Assembly: GCF_900176255.2 (NCBI RefSeq)
Contig: NZ_FXEG02000003.1
Span: 1,054,001-1,118,000 of the forward strand
DNA length: 64,000 bases
Direction of reading: 5' to 3'
Source of the DNA: Mycobacterium ahvazicum
GTDB lineage: Bacteria; Actinomycetota; Actinomycetes; Mycobacteriales; Mycobacteriaceae
Numbering within the stretch: the first letter of the stretch is position 1; each line of letters starts with the position of its first letter. The position numbers and the translations under genes are program-made. Below the pieces are notes generated by a model, which was not told the DNA's origin, searched no databases, and saw nothing but the letters and a program-made list of their open reading frames with translations. Of this stretch, positions 8,201 through 16,207 are shown one piece after another.

Positions 8201-10491
8201 ACTGTGAAATCGCACTCGACGATGCGCTGACCGCGGCGCGGCGGGCGCGCGAACACCGCAGTGTGAACGCGGTTTTGGCGGGCGCACCACTCGCGGCGTT
8301 GTGGGGACCCAACCCCGTTCCGCGGGCGGGCGGACGGTGTCTCGACGTGGTCCGGCTGCTTCGCATCACGACCGACTCCCCCGCCGTCGAGGCCACCTCG
8401 ACGCGGTGTCAGGCCGTGTTGGAGGCGTTCCGGGGGCGCGCCGCCGCCGCCCGGCGGATGATCGACTCGGCCAGGCGCACCGTCACCGAGCTCGGCTTGC
8501 GTCACGCACGGCTCGAAGTCGAGCAATTCGCCGGGATCGTCGAACTCATCGTCAATGACCCTGCTGCCGCGGAGCCGCATCTGCGCAAGGCGTACAACGG
8601 CTTTCGTCGCATGGGTCTCGACGCCGACACTGCCGAGACCGCGGCGCTTCTGGGCCGGGCATGCCTTGCGCTGGATCGGGTTGCAGAAGCGGACGAATTA
8701 TGCACCGAGAGTGAATGTCTCGCCGGCCATGCGCTGAAGGCGTCGATGGGGTGGCGCACACTTCGGGCGCACCTGCTGGCTCGCGGCGCTGACCACGAAG
8801 CAGCTCGGCGCGTCGCCGAGGTGGCGGTGGCGTTGGCCGAGCGAACCGACGCCCTGGTCGATCACGGTGACGCGTGCCTCACGCTCGCAACAGTCTTGGC
8901 CGCCGCCGGCAATACCGCCGGAGCACGGGCCGCCGCCGAACAAGCGGTCGCCCTCTACGAACGCAAAGGCGCTGCAGCACTTGCCGAGCTGGCGCGGACT
9001 CTGCTCGGCGAACAGGTCGTGCCGATCCCCCCTCCTCTGACCGAAGCACCCAGCGTCGAACTGGACAGCGAATGCATACGAGTGGGCGAACGCGTGATGG
9101 CCGCCATCCATCGCCAGGACTGGGATGAGCTGGAGCGGCTGTTCGCGCCGGATGTCTTGATCCAGAGTCGCCGGAAGATCGTCGGCCTAACAGCGCAGTC
9201 GGCTGTGATGCGCCGTGAGATGCGGCGGGAGCTCGAGACTGGCGCGATCCGGATCAGTCACGTCATGGTCGCTGCACGGGGTGAGCGGTTGGCTCTGTCT
9301 CGATTGGTGACGAGTACTGCCGACGCAAGCCCCGGAGCGCCGCAGGACGAGCTTCTTCAGCTGTACGCCATTGACGACAACGGTCAAGTCGCGCTGCAGA
9401 TTTGGTTCGACGTCGAAGACATCGACGCCGCGCTTGCCGAACTCGATGCCATGCAGGCGCAATTCGAGCGAGAAGAGCACGGTCAGACACACCGGCTCGA
9501 CAACGCGTGTGTGCGAGCGGTCGGCCGGCTGGATGACGCTGCTTCCCGCGGGGCCTGGAGCGAAGTCGAGGAAGTGCTCGCCCCTAGCGTCTCCGTTGAG
9601 AGCCGTCGCAAGATAGTCGGCTTATCGCAGATCGGGCTCTCACCTAGCGAGTGGGCAAGCGAGGCAAGGCGTTTCCCGGATATTGGCATAGTGCGGTGCT
9701 CTCGTGCAGCGCTCGCCGTGCGCGGTGAACGCCTGGCTCTCGTCCGAACGACTCTGGGCGTGGCAGACGAGAGTCCCGGGGCGCCACAGGACGAGCTCCT
9801 CCATCTGTTGGGTCTTGACCCAGACGGCCGCATTTCGCTGCAGGTGTCGTTCGATGTCGAAGATCTCGATTCCGCGCTCGCCGAACTCGATGCGGCGCAT
9901 GCCCGGTTCGAGCGGGAGGTGCAGCCGCAGGCACCGAGACCCGAAAATGCGGCCGCACGCGTATTTCGGGATGTCTGGTCGCACATGGCGACTCGCGACT
10001 GGGATGCGGTGGCCCAAACCGTGGCCGATAACTACATCGGCATCGATCACCGGCGAATCGTGAGCGCCGAGACTCAACACAGCCGCGATGTCGTGATCAG
10101 AGACCTGCAGGCTGCCGCCGAGGTTGGCTTCACAATCTCGATGGTGAACGCCCTTGCTGTTCGCGGGGAGCGTCTCGTCTTGGCACAAACCCGCGCCTGC
10201 GGCAACGACCCGGAAACGGCACAAAACGATGCCCTCAACGTCGTCGGGATAGACGCCGATGACCGAATCGCAACCGTCGTAACGTACGACCTCGAAGACT
10301 TCGACCCCGCCATTGCCGAACTCGAATCCCGTTACCTCGCCGGTGAAGCGGCAGTGCACGCAGAGACGTGGTCGGCTATTCTGTCCGCCTACGCCGCGGT
10401 CAATCGGCACGAACTCCCATCGACGACGCCAGACTGGGTGAACATTGACCACCGGCAAGGAAGATCTTTCGCGCCTGGCGAGCTGTTTTGA
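5212..10491 (+). CDS. Giant SARP/BTAD - nucleotide cyclase - STAND ATPase regulator with SnoaL-like modules (5' part, ended by in-frame TGA)
   Basis: The gene encodes 1759 residues. Domains in order: OmpR-type winged helix (about 8-90, VELGVLGPLQV...) and BTAD (about 95-245) as in SARP/AfsR regulators; class III adenylate/guanylate cyclase (about 264-450) with TDIEGSTAAWE and GEGDATF metal aspartates and GRAVNRVARL carrying the Asn/Arg pair; STAND/AAA ATPase with Walker A GEPGVGKT (490-497) and Walker B VLLILDDLHWA (about 602-612); helical/TPR-like region (about 800-1280); then SnoaL/NTF2-like modules from about 1283. SARP proteins bind direct repeats and activate secondary metabolism; STAND ATPases are signal-gated switches. 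The frame stops at TGA 10489-10491, inside a module, and continues open in the same frame to 14790. The start ATG at 5212 lacks a clear ribosome site; GTG at 5221 is possible. Confidence 0.9.
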   Translation: MVDVSTLSTVELGVLGPLQVRQDGKTVAIPGAKPRAILTMLGLHDGSVVPADALIKLLWGDDPPRTAGKALQTHISALRRALGDGLVVTEGTGWRLDGAEVDASRYKSAAKTGRDAAAVGDTSQAVASLEEALVLWRGIPELPEGPRGLSEKTRWIESHAALVEDRADALLATGRAAEVIGDLEAAVAEAPLRERRWAQLMLALYRAGRQGEALGAYQRVRSLLADELGVDPGPELRRLESAIVAQDSSLDVAVTQHLPSVTRAVTFLLTDIEGSTAAWEADADGMAFALARHDELVEQVVTSRGGRLIKTRGEGDATFSVFERPSAAAAAAIELQDAIAHEPWASVEPIRVRMALHTGEVELRGGDYFGRAVNRVARLRSLAEGGQILCSGATAELVIDSLADDVMLNDLGTRQLKNLARPEHVFELRLETAAAPPQPHAPEPPMERPGLPAVLVGPGPFVGRSRELERLLSVWQTALAGGVPTVLIAGEPGVGKTRLAGEWSQRAYAQGAVVLYGRCDEDLGAPYQPFAEALRSLVPCMGADRLRGLRGVEALLTLAPGLTDVLPDLVSRAHPDPDTERYALFDAVVALLEIASRSAPVLLILDDLHWAAKPTLLLLRHLLRFGDHARVQIVGTYRSTDLDRSHPLAAMLADLHRGAPSGTANRLSLSGLDEEDVTAYVAEAGYDDEELAHALATVTGGNPFFLIEALRHVDESGGVWDQSTLPQGVREAVSRRLSRLPAETNKALAAAAVVGSRFALELVEQVIGDDLIDAFDEACQAGIVIEEPGGNYRFNHAIVRQSLLAELASVRRMRLHQRIAATLETRPGADDELLAELAHHYFECAWAGNAAKAVFYCRRAADQAMARLAYEGAADLYHQALHALEEIDDELPDRDAQAADLLVARCEALLAAGDVTSAAGAVAQLQQTTVDSARFAAWAACFDGQLSLLIHPERLDEAESALSAAAAKLAQLDDAAGEAKAHTVRAGCLARLGRIADCEIALDDALTAARRAREHRSVNAVLAGAPLAALWGPNPVPRAGGRCLDVVRLLRITTDSPAVEATSTRCQAVLEAFRGRAAAARRMIDSARRTVTELGLRHARLEVEQFAGIVELIVNDPAAAEPHLRKAYNGFRRMGLDADTAETAALLGRACLALDRVAEADELCTESECLAGHALKASMGWRTLRAHLLARGADHEAARRVAEVAVALAERTDALVDHGDACLTLATVLAAAGNTAGARAAAEQAVALYERKGAAALAELARTLLGEQVVPIPPPLTEAPSVELDSECIRVGERVMAAIHRQDWDELERLFAPDVLIQSRRKIVGLTAQSAVMRREMRRELETGAIRISHVMVAARGERLALSRLVTSTADASPGAPQDELLQLYAIDDNGQVALQIWFDVEDIDAALAELDAMQAQFEREEHGQTHRLDNACVRAVGRLDDAASRGAWSEVEEVLAPSVSVESRRKIVGLSQIGLSPSEWASEARRFPDIGIVRCSRAALAVRGERLALVRTTLGVADESPGAPQDELLHLLGLDPDGRISLQVSFDVEDLDSALAELDAAHARFEREVQPQAPRPENAAARVFRDVWSHMATRDWDAVAQTVADNYIGIDHRRIVSAETQHSRDVVIRDLQAAAEVGFTISMVNALAVRGERLVLAQTRACGNDPETAQNDALNVVGIDADDRIATVVTYDLEDFDPAIAELESRYLAGEAAVHAETWSAILSAYAAVNRHELPSTTPDWVNIDHRQGRSFAPGELF

Positions 10492-13400
10492 TACACCCAT
10501 GCGACCTGGGATATCACGGCGAAGTCGGAGATCTATATCGAAGCCGTGCATCGGTTGAGTGATCGTGGAGCAGTCGTAACCAACGCGATGAATGGCAGCT
10601 CGCGAGAGGGTTTCGACGCAGAGTGGCGGGAAGTCTTCCTACTAACGACAGAGGGCGAATCTATCAACCGCTGCGAGCTTTTCGACGAGGCGGACCTGGA
10701 TGCTGCCATCACGCGGTTTGAACAGCTCAGCGACCACCCGCAGCGGGTCGAGAACGCGGCAACGCGCGTGTACGAGCACTTCTGGTCGTTCTTCGCCGCC
10801 CGTGACTGGAACGCCGCCGCTGGGATTGTTTCCGAAAGCCTTACCGGCGCCGACCATCGACGGGTCGTGAATGCCGGGGACCGAGGCAGTCGAGAAACCG
10901 TGATCGAGGATCTGCACGTAGCTGCCGATCTCGGATTCGCGATCTGGATGGTGGATGTCGTGGCGGTCCGGGGGCAACGCCTCGCCCTTACCCGCGTACG
11001 CGCATGTGGCCGCGACCCTGAGACGGTTCAAAACGATGCCTTCAACATCGTCGAGATCGACGCAGACCAGCGAATTGTGTCGATCGTCGTCTTCGATCTG
11101 GACGACACCGAGGCGGCGTTCGACGATCTCGACGCGCGCTACCTCGTCGGCGAAGCCGCATCGTGTGCAGCGACTTGGTCGGCCATCACACGCAGTTACA
11201 CGTCAATCAACCGGGGTGGACCTCCGGTGACGACGCCGAATTGGTTCAACATCGACCACCGGCAGGGATCGTCGTTTCCGCCCGGCGGGCTGCCCGCATT
11301 ACTCGCGTTGTGGAAACCGTCAACCGGACTCAGGAACTTTTCGTATATCGAGGTTGCGCATCGGCTCAGCAATCTCGGAGCGGTGATCGGCTCTGTGTCG
11401 CAAGAGATTTCAGACGAGGGCGTAGATGCCGAGTGGCGTACCGTCGACGTCTTCACAGTCGACGGTAGCCTGATCGATCGCTTAGAGGTCTTCGACGAGG
11501 CAGACATCGACGCCGCCCTTGCCCGGTTCGACGAACTGCACCCGACCGTTAGACGACTCGAAAACGCGGCGAGCAAGGTGGCCGACCAATTCCTTGCGCA
11601 TTTTGCCGCTCGCGACTGGTCCGGTCTCAGCGAGGCACTCGCCGACAACTTCTGCAGTGACGACCGCCGTCGAGTGGTAGGCGCGGGAGTCCGGCACGGT
11701 CGAGACGCCCAGATGGCGGACATCCGGTCAATTGCCGACGTCGGGACCACGCGCATAACGTCGAAACCCATTGCGCTGCGCGGGCAACGCCTTGTCCTCA
11801 CCCGCGGCCAGCTCACGTTCCGCGATCAAGGAGCCGACGCGTACTTCACAGAGTCGTTCTCCATCGTCGAGGTCGACGCCGAGGACCGGATCGTCGCACT
11901 GGTCTCGTTCGATCTCGGAGACATCGACGCCGCTTACGAAGAACTCGAACGTCGGTACCTGGCCGGCGAGGCCGCACCATATGCGCGCGTGTGGCAGATG
12001 GGAATCGACACTCTGGGCGAGGCTAATCGTCACCAGCCGGGGCCGATGATGGGACAAATCGCGTACACGGATCATCGACGAGTTCCTTTCGCGCCCGGGG
12101 ATTTCGCGCACGCTGTCGAAGAGCTATGGTCTCTCGTGCCCGACGCTCGCTACCGTACGACGGTGGCCCACGCGCTCGATACCCATGGGATCGTGTCCGG
12201 TCTCGTCATCGAGGGCAGCGACAAACATGGGAACGAATTGCAGTGGGCACGAACCCTTTTGTTCGTTGCCGACGGACCACGGATGGAAGTGTACGAAGAA
12301 GACGACGTCGACGCCGCGCTCGCGCGATTTGAGGAATTGCGTCCACCAGCGCGACGGCTGGAAAACGCGGCAACCCGAATGGACAAGCGCTTCGTGGAAA
12401 ATTTGGGGCAACGCAACTGGCCGGCAGTAGCCAATACGTTGGCCGCCGATAGTTCGGTCGAGGATCGTCGGCACGTGGTGAATGCGGGGATTTGGCACGG
12501 TCGCGACGAAGTGGTCGAGAAAATGAAAGCCCTGGCAGTAGACGGCGGGGCGAATACGACGTTGACCGTTATCGCGATCCGCGGCGAGCGCCTCGCGCTC
12601 ACCCGCTTCTGCTCTTCCAATCGCGAACTGCGGCACGGCGAATTCGGTGTCGAGCTGCTCAGCATCACGGAGATCGACTCGGACGAAAGGATATCGGCAC
12701 GCGTCGCCTTCGACCCTGATGACATCGATTCAGCCTTCGCCGAACTCGATGCTCGCTACCATGCCGGAGAGGCGGCCCCCCAGTCGCGTACGTGGTCTGC
12801 CATCACACGGGTGTTCGAGGTGCTCAACCGAGGCGAATTGCCGACGACGACACAGACCTTCGAGGATGTCGACCACCGACGCGGGGTAATGCTAGCGCCC
12901 GGCGATCTGATGGAGTTCCTCCATGCCGCGATGGTTGATACAAAGCAAAGCATCGTCTACGTTGAGGCAATTCACCGGCTGACCGGTCGCGGGGCCGTCG
13001 TCACCCACGTTGCTCAGTCGACGACACCAGATGGCTTCTACGCCGAGTGGCGGATGGCCGATGTCTTTATGGTCGAAGGCGATCTGATCAACCGCTACGA
13101 ATTCTTCGAAGAGACAGACCTCGACGCGGCACTCGCGAGGTTCGAGGAGCTGCAGGCACCGACGCGGCAACTCGAAAACGAGGCGACCCGGGTAGCCAAG
13201 CGCTTTCCGGTGTACATGACGACACGTGACTGGGAGGGCATGGCGGACATCCTGGCCGCCGACGTCTCCATCGAGGATCGCCGTCCCGGCGCGAATGCCG
13301 GAATTCGACGCGGCCGGAGAAACTCGATCGACGATATGCGGGCGGCAGTCGAGGTCGGGTTCAGGCACATAACGTCGAAAGTTGTTGCGACCCGGGGCAA

Positions 13401-14787
13401 CGACCTCGCGCTGATGCTCGTCCACGCATCGGGTTCAGAACCCCAGGACCCCGACGCATTTCAGCTCGACATCTATCACGTCGTCGAGATCGATTCCGAA
13501 CGCCGGACTAAAGCAGTCGCGGTCTTCGACGTCGACGCTGTCGAAGCGGCCTTCGACGAACTCGACTCTCGTTACCTCGCCGGGGAAGCCGCGGCGCACC
13601 CGCACACCTGGTCGGCCATAACGGACGCGTATGGCGCGCTCAATCGGGGCGACATCCCGCCAACTACAGCGGATTTCGCGGACATCGATCACCGCAGTGG
13701 GGCAACGATGGCACCCGGCGACCTGATCGACTACCTTCATGTCGCCTTCGACGAGACGGAGAACAACTCCCTCCGTATTGTCGCCGTTTACCGGTTGACT
13801 GACCACGGCGCGGTCGTCACCCATGTGGCGAACGGGACGACTCCAGAGGGCTTGGACGTCGAGTGGCGCGTGACCAACGTCATCATCATCGACGGCAACT
13901 TGCTGAACCGCGTCGAGATGTTCGACGAGTCCGACCTCGACGCCGCCCTCGCCCGATTTGACGAGCTCGCCCGACCAGCGCCACCGCTGGAGAACGACGC
14001 AACAAAGGCCTTGGCGCAATTCGCCGCTGCGTTCAACCGGCACGACATGGCCGGAATGCTCGCGCTCGCCAGCGTGGAGGGCCGAGTCGACGACCGCCGA
14101 GAGGGTCTGCGAGCTGTCCTCGAGGTTCGTGCATGGCCGACGGCCGCCGAGTCGATGTTCGAGACCGTACCCAGTAGCTGGCGGATGGAGCATGAGGCCA
14201 TCGCGGTCAGAGGGTCTCGCCTCTCGTTGAGCCGCGAGCGTTACCGCGACATTGATCAAGCCGATCGACCGGTCGTCGTCGAACTTCTGCGCCTCGTGGA
14301 CTTAGCCGGCGACGACCTACTGCACGACACCGTGGTCTTCGATTCCGACGACATGGCCGCCGCCTTCGCCGAACTTGACGCCCGGTACCTCGCTGGTGAA
14401 GGCGCAGTGCACGCCCATACGTGGTCGATTGTTGTGGAGGGATATGCCGCGCTTAATCGAGGGGAAATGCCGTTGAGTACAAACGATTTCGTCGACGTTG
14501 ACCATCGGCATCTCACAACGATTGGCCCCGGCGACCTGATGCCGTACCTGCGCGCCGCGCTGGCGGACTCGGTGGGCAACCGCCTCGACATTCTGGCCGT
14601 TCATCGGCTGACCGAGCTCGGCGCGGTCGTCACCCATGTGGCTAAGGGAACGTCACGAGAGGGCTTCTACGCCGAGTGGCGCATGACAAGCCTCTATACG
14701 GTCGCTGGCGACCTGATCAACCACTGTGAGATGTTCGACGAGTCCGATCTCGACGCCGCCCTCGCCCGATTCGACGAGCTCGCCCGC
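9060..14787 (+). repeat. Array of about 14 SnoaL/NTF2-like modules (8 A-type, 6 B-type)
   Basis: Approximate module bounds: A1 9060-9480, A2 9490-9925, A3 9940-10350, B3 10351-10735, A4 10744-11150, B4 11151-11545, A5 11557-11965, B5 11970-12345, A6 12352-12765, B6 12766-13155, A7 13165-13590, B7 13595-13970, A8 13984-14400, B8 14401-14787. A modules share a helix like FAARDWxA, then DRRxxVxA, RGxRLALTR and a xVFDxDDxDAAFxELDARY end. B modules share TWSAIT, DHRxG, PGDL, a xVEAVHRLTxxGAVVTHVA stretch, AEWR and FDExDLDAALARFDEL. Copies are diverged at the protein level, so the array is old, except that B7/B8 ends are near-identical. The pattern is A A (A B)x6. Confidence 0.85.
10489..10491 (+). 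other. In-frame TGA interrupting the SnoaL-module array
   Basis: The codon after GELF is TGA, and the very next codons in the same frame read YTHATWDITAKSEIYIEAVHR, which aligns with the sibling module FLHAAMVDTKQSIVYVEAIHR. The stop falls on a variable position: siblings have E, D, P, A or H there. No base is gained or lost. It is therefore a single-codon nonsense change, a base-call error, or a readthrough site. Confidence 0.9.
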
Positions 14788-14790
14788 TAA
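10546..14790 (+). CDS. 3' continuation of the giant regulator: SnoaL/NTF2-like module array
   Basis: This open frame of up to 1414 residues is in the same frame as the 5212-10491 gene; sequence is open and homologous from 10492. It holds the rest of module B3 and then alternating A and B modules to the stop at 14788-14790. The A modules begin near ENAATRV and contain a DRRRVV-like motif and a (F)DLDDIDAAFAELDARYLAGEAA-type end. The B modules begin HTWSAIT, contain DHRRG and PGDL, and end FDESDLDAALARFDEL. The nominal start (GTG at 10546) has no ribosome site and lies mid-domain, so it is unlikely to be an independent gene. Either the product is made by readthrough of the TGA, the TGA is an error, or this part is no longer translated. 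Codon use and module spacing remain intact, arguing against old decay. Confidence 0.75.
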   Translation: MHRLSDRGAVVTNAMNGSSREGFDAEWREVFLLTTEGESINRCELFDEADLDAAITRFEQLSDHPQRVENAATRVYEHFWSFFAARDWNAAAGIVSESLTGADHRRVVNAGDRGSRETVIEDLHVAADLGFAIWMVDVVAVRGQRLALTRVRACGRDPETVQNDAFNIVEIDADQRIVSIVVFDLDDTEAAFDDLDARYLVGEAASCAATWSAITRSYTSINRGGPPVTTPNWFNIDHRQGSSFPPGGLPALLALWKPSTGLRNFSYIEVAHRLSNLGAVIGSVSQEISDEGVDAEWRTVDVFTVDGSLIDRLEVFDEADIDAALARFDELHPTVRRLENAASKVADQFLAHFAARDWSGLSEALADNFCSDDRRRVVGAGVRHGRDAQMADIRSIADVGTTRITSKPIALRGQRLVLTRGQLTFRDQGADAYFTESFSIVEVDAEDRIVALVSFDLGDIDAAYEELERRYLAGEAAPYARVWQMGIDTLGEANRHQPGPMMGQIAYTDHRRVPFAPGDFAHAVEELWSLVPDARYRTTVAHALDTHGIVSGLVIEGSDKHGNELQWARTLLFVADGPRMEVYEEDDVDAALARFEELRPPARRLENAATRMDKRFVENLGQRNWPAVANTLAADSSVEDRRHVVNAGIWHGRDEVVEKMKALAVDGGANTTLTVIAIRGERLALTRFCSSNRELRHGEFGVELLSITEIDSDERISARVAFDPDDIDSAFAELDARYHAGEAAPQSRTWSAITRVFEVLNRGELPTTTQTFEDVDHRRGVMLAPGDLMEFLHAAMVDTKQSIVYVEAIHRLTGRGAVVTHVAQSTTPDGFYAEWRMADVFMVEGDLINRYEFFEETDLDAALARFEELQAPTRQLENEATRVAKRFPVYMTTRDWEGMADILAADVSIEDRRPGANAGIRRGRRNSIDDMRAAVEVGFRHITSKVVATRGNDLALMLVHASGSEPQDPDAFQLDIYHVVEIDSERRTKAVAVFDVDAVEAAFDELDSRYLAGEAAAHPHTWSAITDAYGALNRGDIPPTTADFADIDHRSGATMAPGDLIDYLHVAFDETENNSLRIVAVYRLTDHGAVVTHVANGTTPEGLDVEWRVTNVIIIDGNLLNRVEMFDESDLDAALARFDELARPAPPLENDATKALAQFAAAFNRHDMAGMLALASVEGRVDDRREGLRAVLEVRAWPTAAESMFETVPSSWRMEHEAIAVRGSRLSLSRERYRDIDQADRPVVVELLRLVDLAGDDLLHDTVVFDSDDMAAAFAELDARYLAGEGAVHAHTWSIVVEGYAALNRGEMPLSTNDFVDVDHRHLTTIGPGDLMPYLRAALADSVGNRLDILAVHRLTELGAVVTHVAKGTSREGFYAEWRMTSLYTVAGDLINHCEMFDESDLDAALARFDELAR

Positions 14791-15205
14791 GCAACCGGGC
14801 CGAGCCCGATTGACGATCGCCCCTGCCCATCAGCTTTCGCTGTTGATTTCATCAAGACCCCTACCGCGCTGCCCGGAACTTTGCCTCGGCTGCTCGTCAG
14901 GTTGACGTCGCCATCTCACGCGCAGCCGGTTGGAGGGGTGGCCGCCACGCAAGGAATGACAGCAAACCACGTCGATCGCCTGATTTTCTTCTCGAGCCTC
15001 CCATTTGGTCCTCGCAGCCTCGTAACCTGTGGGCTCGCCCAATCCTGGTTCAAAGGGCCCGAGCAACGCGAACAGCGGACGCTGCCACGGCCCCGCACCC
15101 CTTGTGTTCAACCGAATTGCGGTCTCTGTTCACTTCCCGACCGGTGCCGATGCGCGCCGTGAATCGTATTGCCGCCATGCCTGATTCGGCGATAGGGTAA
15201 GGGTC
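14791..15205 (+). other. Intergenic region without a convincing gene
   Basis: 415 bp between the SnoaL array stop and the small Gly-rich ORF. Open frames exist on both strands (14881-15162 plus, 14830-15111 minus) but lack ribosome sites, recognisable motifs or clear coding bias. The promoter of the Gly-rich peptide presumably lies at the right end. Confidence 0.5.
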
Positions 15206-15367
15206 ATGATCAACAACAGCATCGAGACAATGTTCATCGGCCACGGCGGTGGCGCCGGCGGCGGACGCGGTGGTGGCGCTGGTGGTGGCCGCGGTGGCGG
15301 TGCCGGCGGCGGACGCGGTGGTGGTGCCGGTGGTGGCCGCGGCGGCGGTGCCGGCGGCGGCCGCTAA
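15206..15367 (+). CDS. Small (53 aa) GGGAGGGR-repeat peptide
   Basis: A short ATG ORF: leader MINNSIETMFIGH followed by five exact copies of the octapeptide GGGAGGGR and a TAA stop at 15365-15367. Upstream TAAGGG at 15198-15203 may serve as a ribosome site, though it is close to the ATG. There is no signal peptide or membrane segment. Evenly spaced Arg in a Gly field resembles RGG-box RNA-binding tails or a Gly-rich peptide precursor; neither can be proven. The exact eight-residue period with a defined N-terminal leader and an immediate stop argues for a real gene rather than chance GC-rich sequence. A terminator-like hairpin follows 140 bp downstream. No homologue is known to me. Confidence 0.5.
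   Translation: MINNSIETMFIGHGGGAGGGRGGGAGGGRGGGAGGGRGGGAGGGRGGGAGGGR
15242..15364 (+). repeat. 24-bp tandem repeat coding GGGAGGGR
   Basis: Five tandem 24-bp units with synonymous variation (GGC/GGT, GCC/GCT, GGA/GGC); each unit ends in a CGC arginine codon. Variation falls at third positions only, which supports selection on the peptide. Confidence 0.8.
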
Positions 15368-15508
15368 ATCTCATACTTTTTCCTCTGCGCCCCTTCAACT
15401 CTCACGGAGTATTAGTGGGGCGTAGGAGTTGCACTACGTTCGTTCCGCCCAGGCGATTGAGCCGACGCGGAGACCACCGTCGCACGCATACTGCGATAAA
15501 CCGTGATA

Positions 15509-15540
15509 CGGCCGCCGGGTCCATGACCCGGCGGCCGTTT
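15509..15540 (+). terminator. Perfect 13-bp stem hairpin with short T tail
   Basis: Arms 15509-15521 and 15525-15537 are perfectly complementary (CGGCCGCCGGGTC / GACCCGGCGGCCG) around a 3-nt loop and are followed by TTT. The T tail is short, as usual for mycobacterial intrinsic terminators. It sits between the Gly-rich peptide and the acetyltransferase, so it probably ends the former transcript. Confidence 0.65.
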
Positions 15541-15631
15541 GCGTGATCGCAAGTCTTGTGCGCCGATGACGACGCAGCGAAACCTGGACCCGCGATTCGC
15601 AGGCAAACCGAGCGGCTGCAAGACTGCTGGC

Positions 15632-16171
15632 ATGCAAGCAATCAGCGGTACTGTGCGTTCGGCTACGCCGCAGGATGCAGCCGCCTGCGTTGCGATCTAC
15701 CGGCCGTACGTCGAGAACACGCTGATCAGTTGGGAACTCGAGGCACCGAGCCCGGACGAGATGGCGGCGCGTATCGCCGGCGCCCAACGGGCGCACGAAT
15801 GGCTCGTCCTCGAACATGACGATCAGGTCATCGGCTTCGCCTACGGCCATGCGCTGATCAGCCTGCCTTCCTTCAAATGGTCGGCCGAGACGGGCATCTA
15901 CATCAGCGGCGACCGTCACCGCGCGGGTTGGGGACGCAGACTTTATGCCGAGGTGCTGCACCGGCTCGCCGATCGCGGATACCGGCGCATCTTCGCCGGT
16001 ATCACCCAACCCAACGAGATCAGCAACGCATTTCACCGATCCTTCGGGTTCGAGGATATCGGCGCCTGGCCGCGTGTCTATTTCAAGAACGACCGCTGGC
16101 ACGACGTCGCGTGGATGCAACTCGATCTAGGCCCCGGCGAGCCGCTGGGACCGCCCCCGGCGCTCGGATAA
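15632..16171 (+). CDS. GNAT N-acetyltransferase, phosphinothricin acetyltransferase-like
   Basis: The gene encodes 179 residues from ATG 15632 (MQAISGTVRSATPQDAAACV); an in-frame ATG at 15566 is an alternative and no strong ribosome site separates them. The GNAT fold fits the Pat/bar-YncA subfamily: RSATPQDAAACVAIYRPYV at the N-terminus, EWLVLEHDDQVIGFAYG, the acetyl-CoA loop region RHRAGWGRRLYAEVL (Q/RxxGxG/A-type) and GITQPNEISNAFHRSFGFEDIG. Such enzymes acetylate amino groups of small molecules (phosphinothricin, methionine sulfoximine or other amino acids) using acetyl-CoA in the cytosol. The exact substrate is not predictable. It stands alone, with the MFS gene convergent downstream. Confidence 0.88.
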   Translation: MQAISGTVRSATPQDAAACVAIYRPYVENTLISWELEAPSPDEMAARIAGAQRAHEWLVLEHDDQVIGFAYGHALISLPSFKWSAETGIYISGDRHRAGWGRRLYAEVLHRLADRGYRRIFAGITQPNEISNAFHRSFGFEDIGAWPRVYFKNDRWHDVAWMQLDLGPGEPLGPPPALG

Positions 16172-16207
16172 TTGCCGATTATGTTGTGGCGCAGCCACAT
16201 AGCCGTC

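Noticed and set aside
10489..10491. TGA as a selenocysteine codon
   Set aside because: Sibling modules have E, D, P, A or H at this position, never Cys, and no Sec-insertion hairpin is evident directly after it.
15242..15364. Simple GC microsatellite without coding role
   Set aside because: Variation is confined to third positions and the frame has a leader, an ATG and a stop, so coding is more likely.
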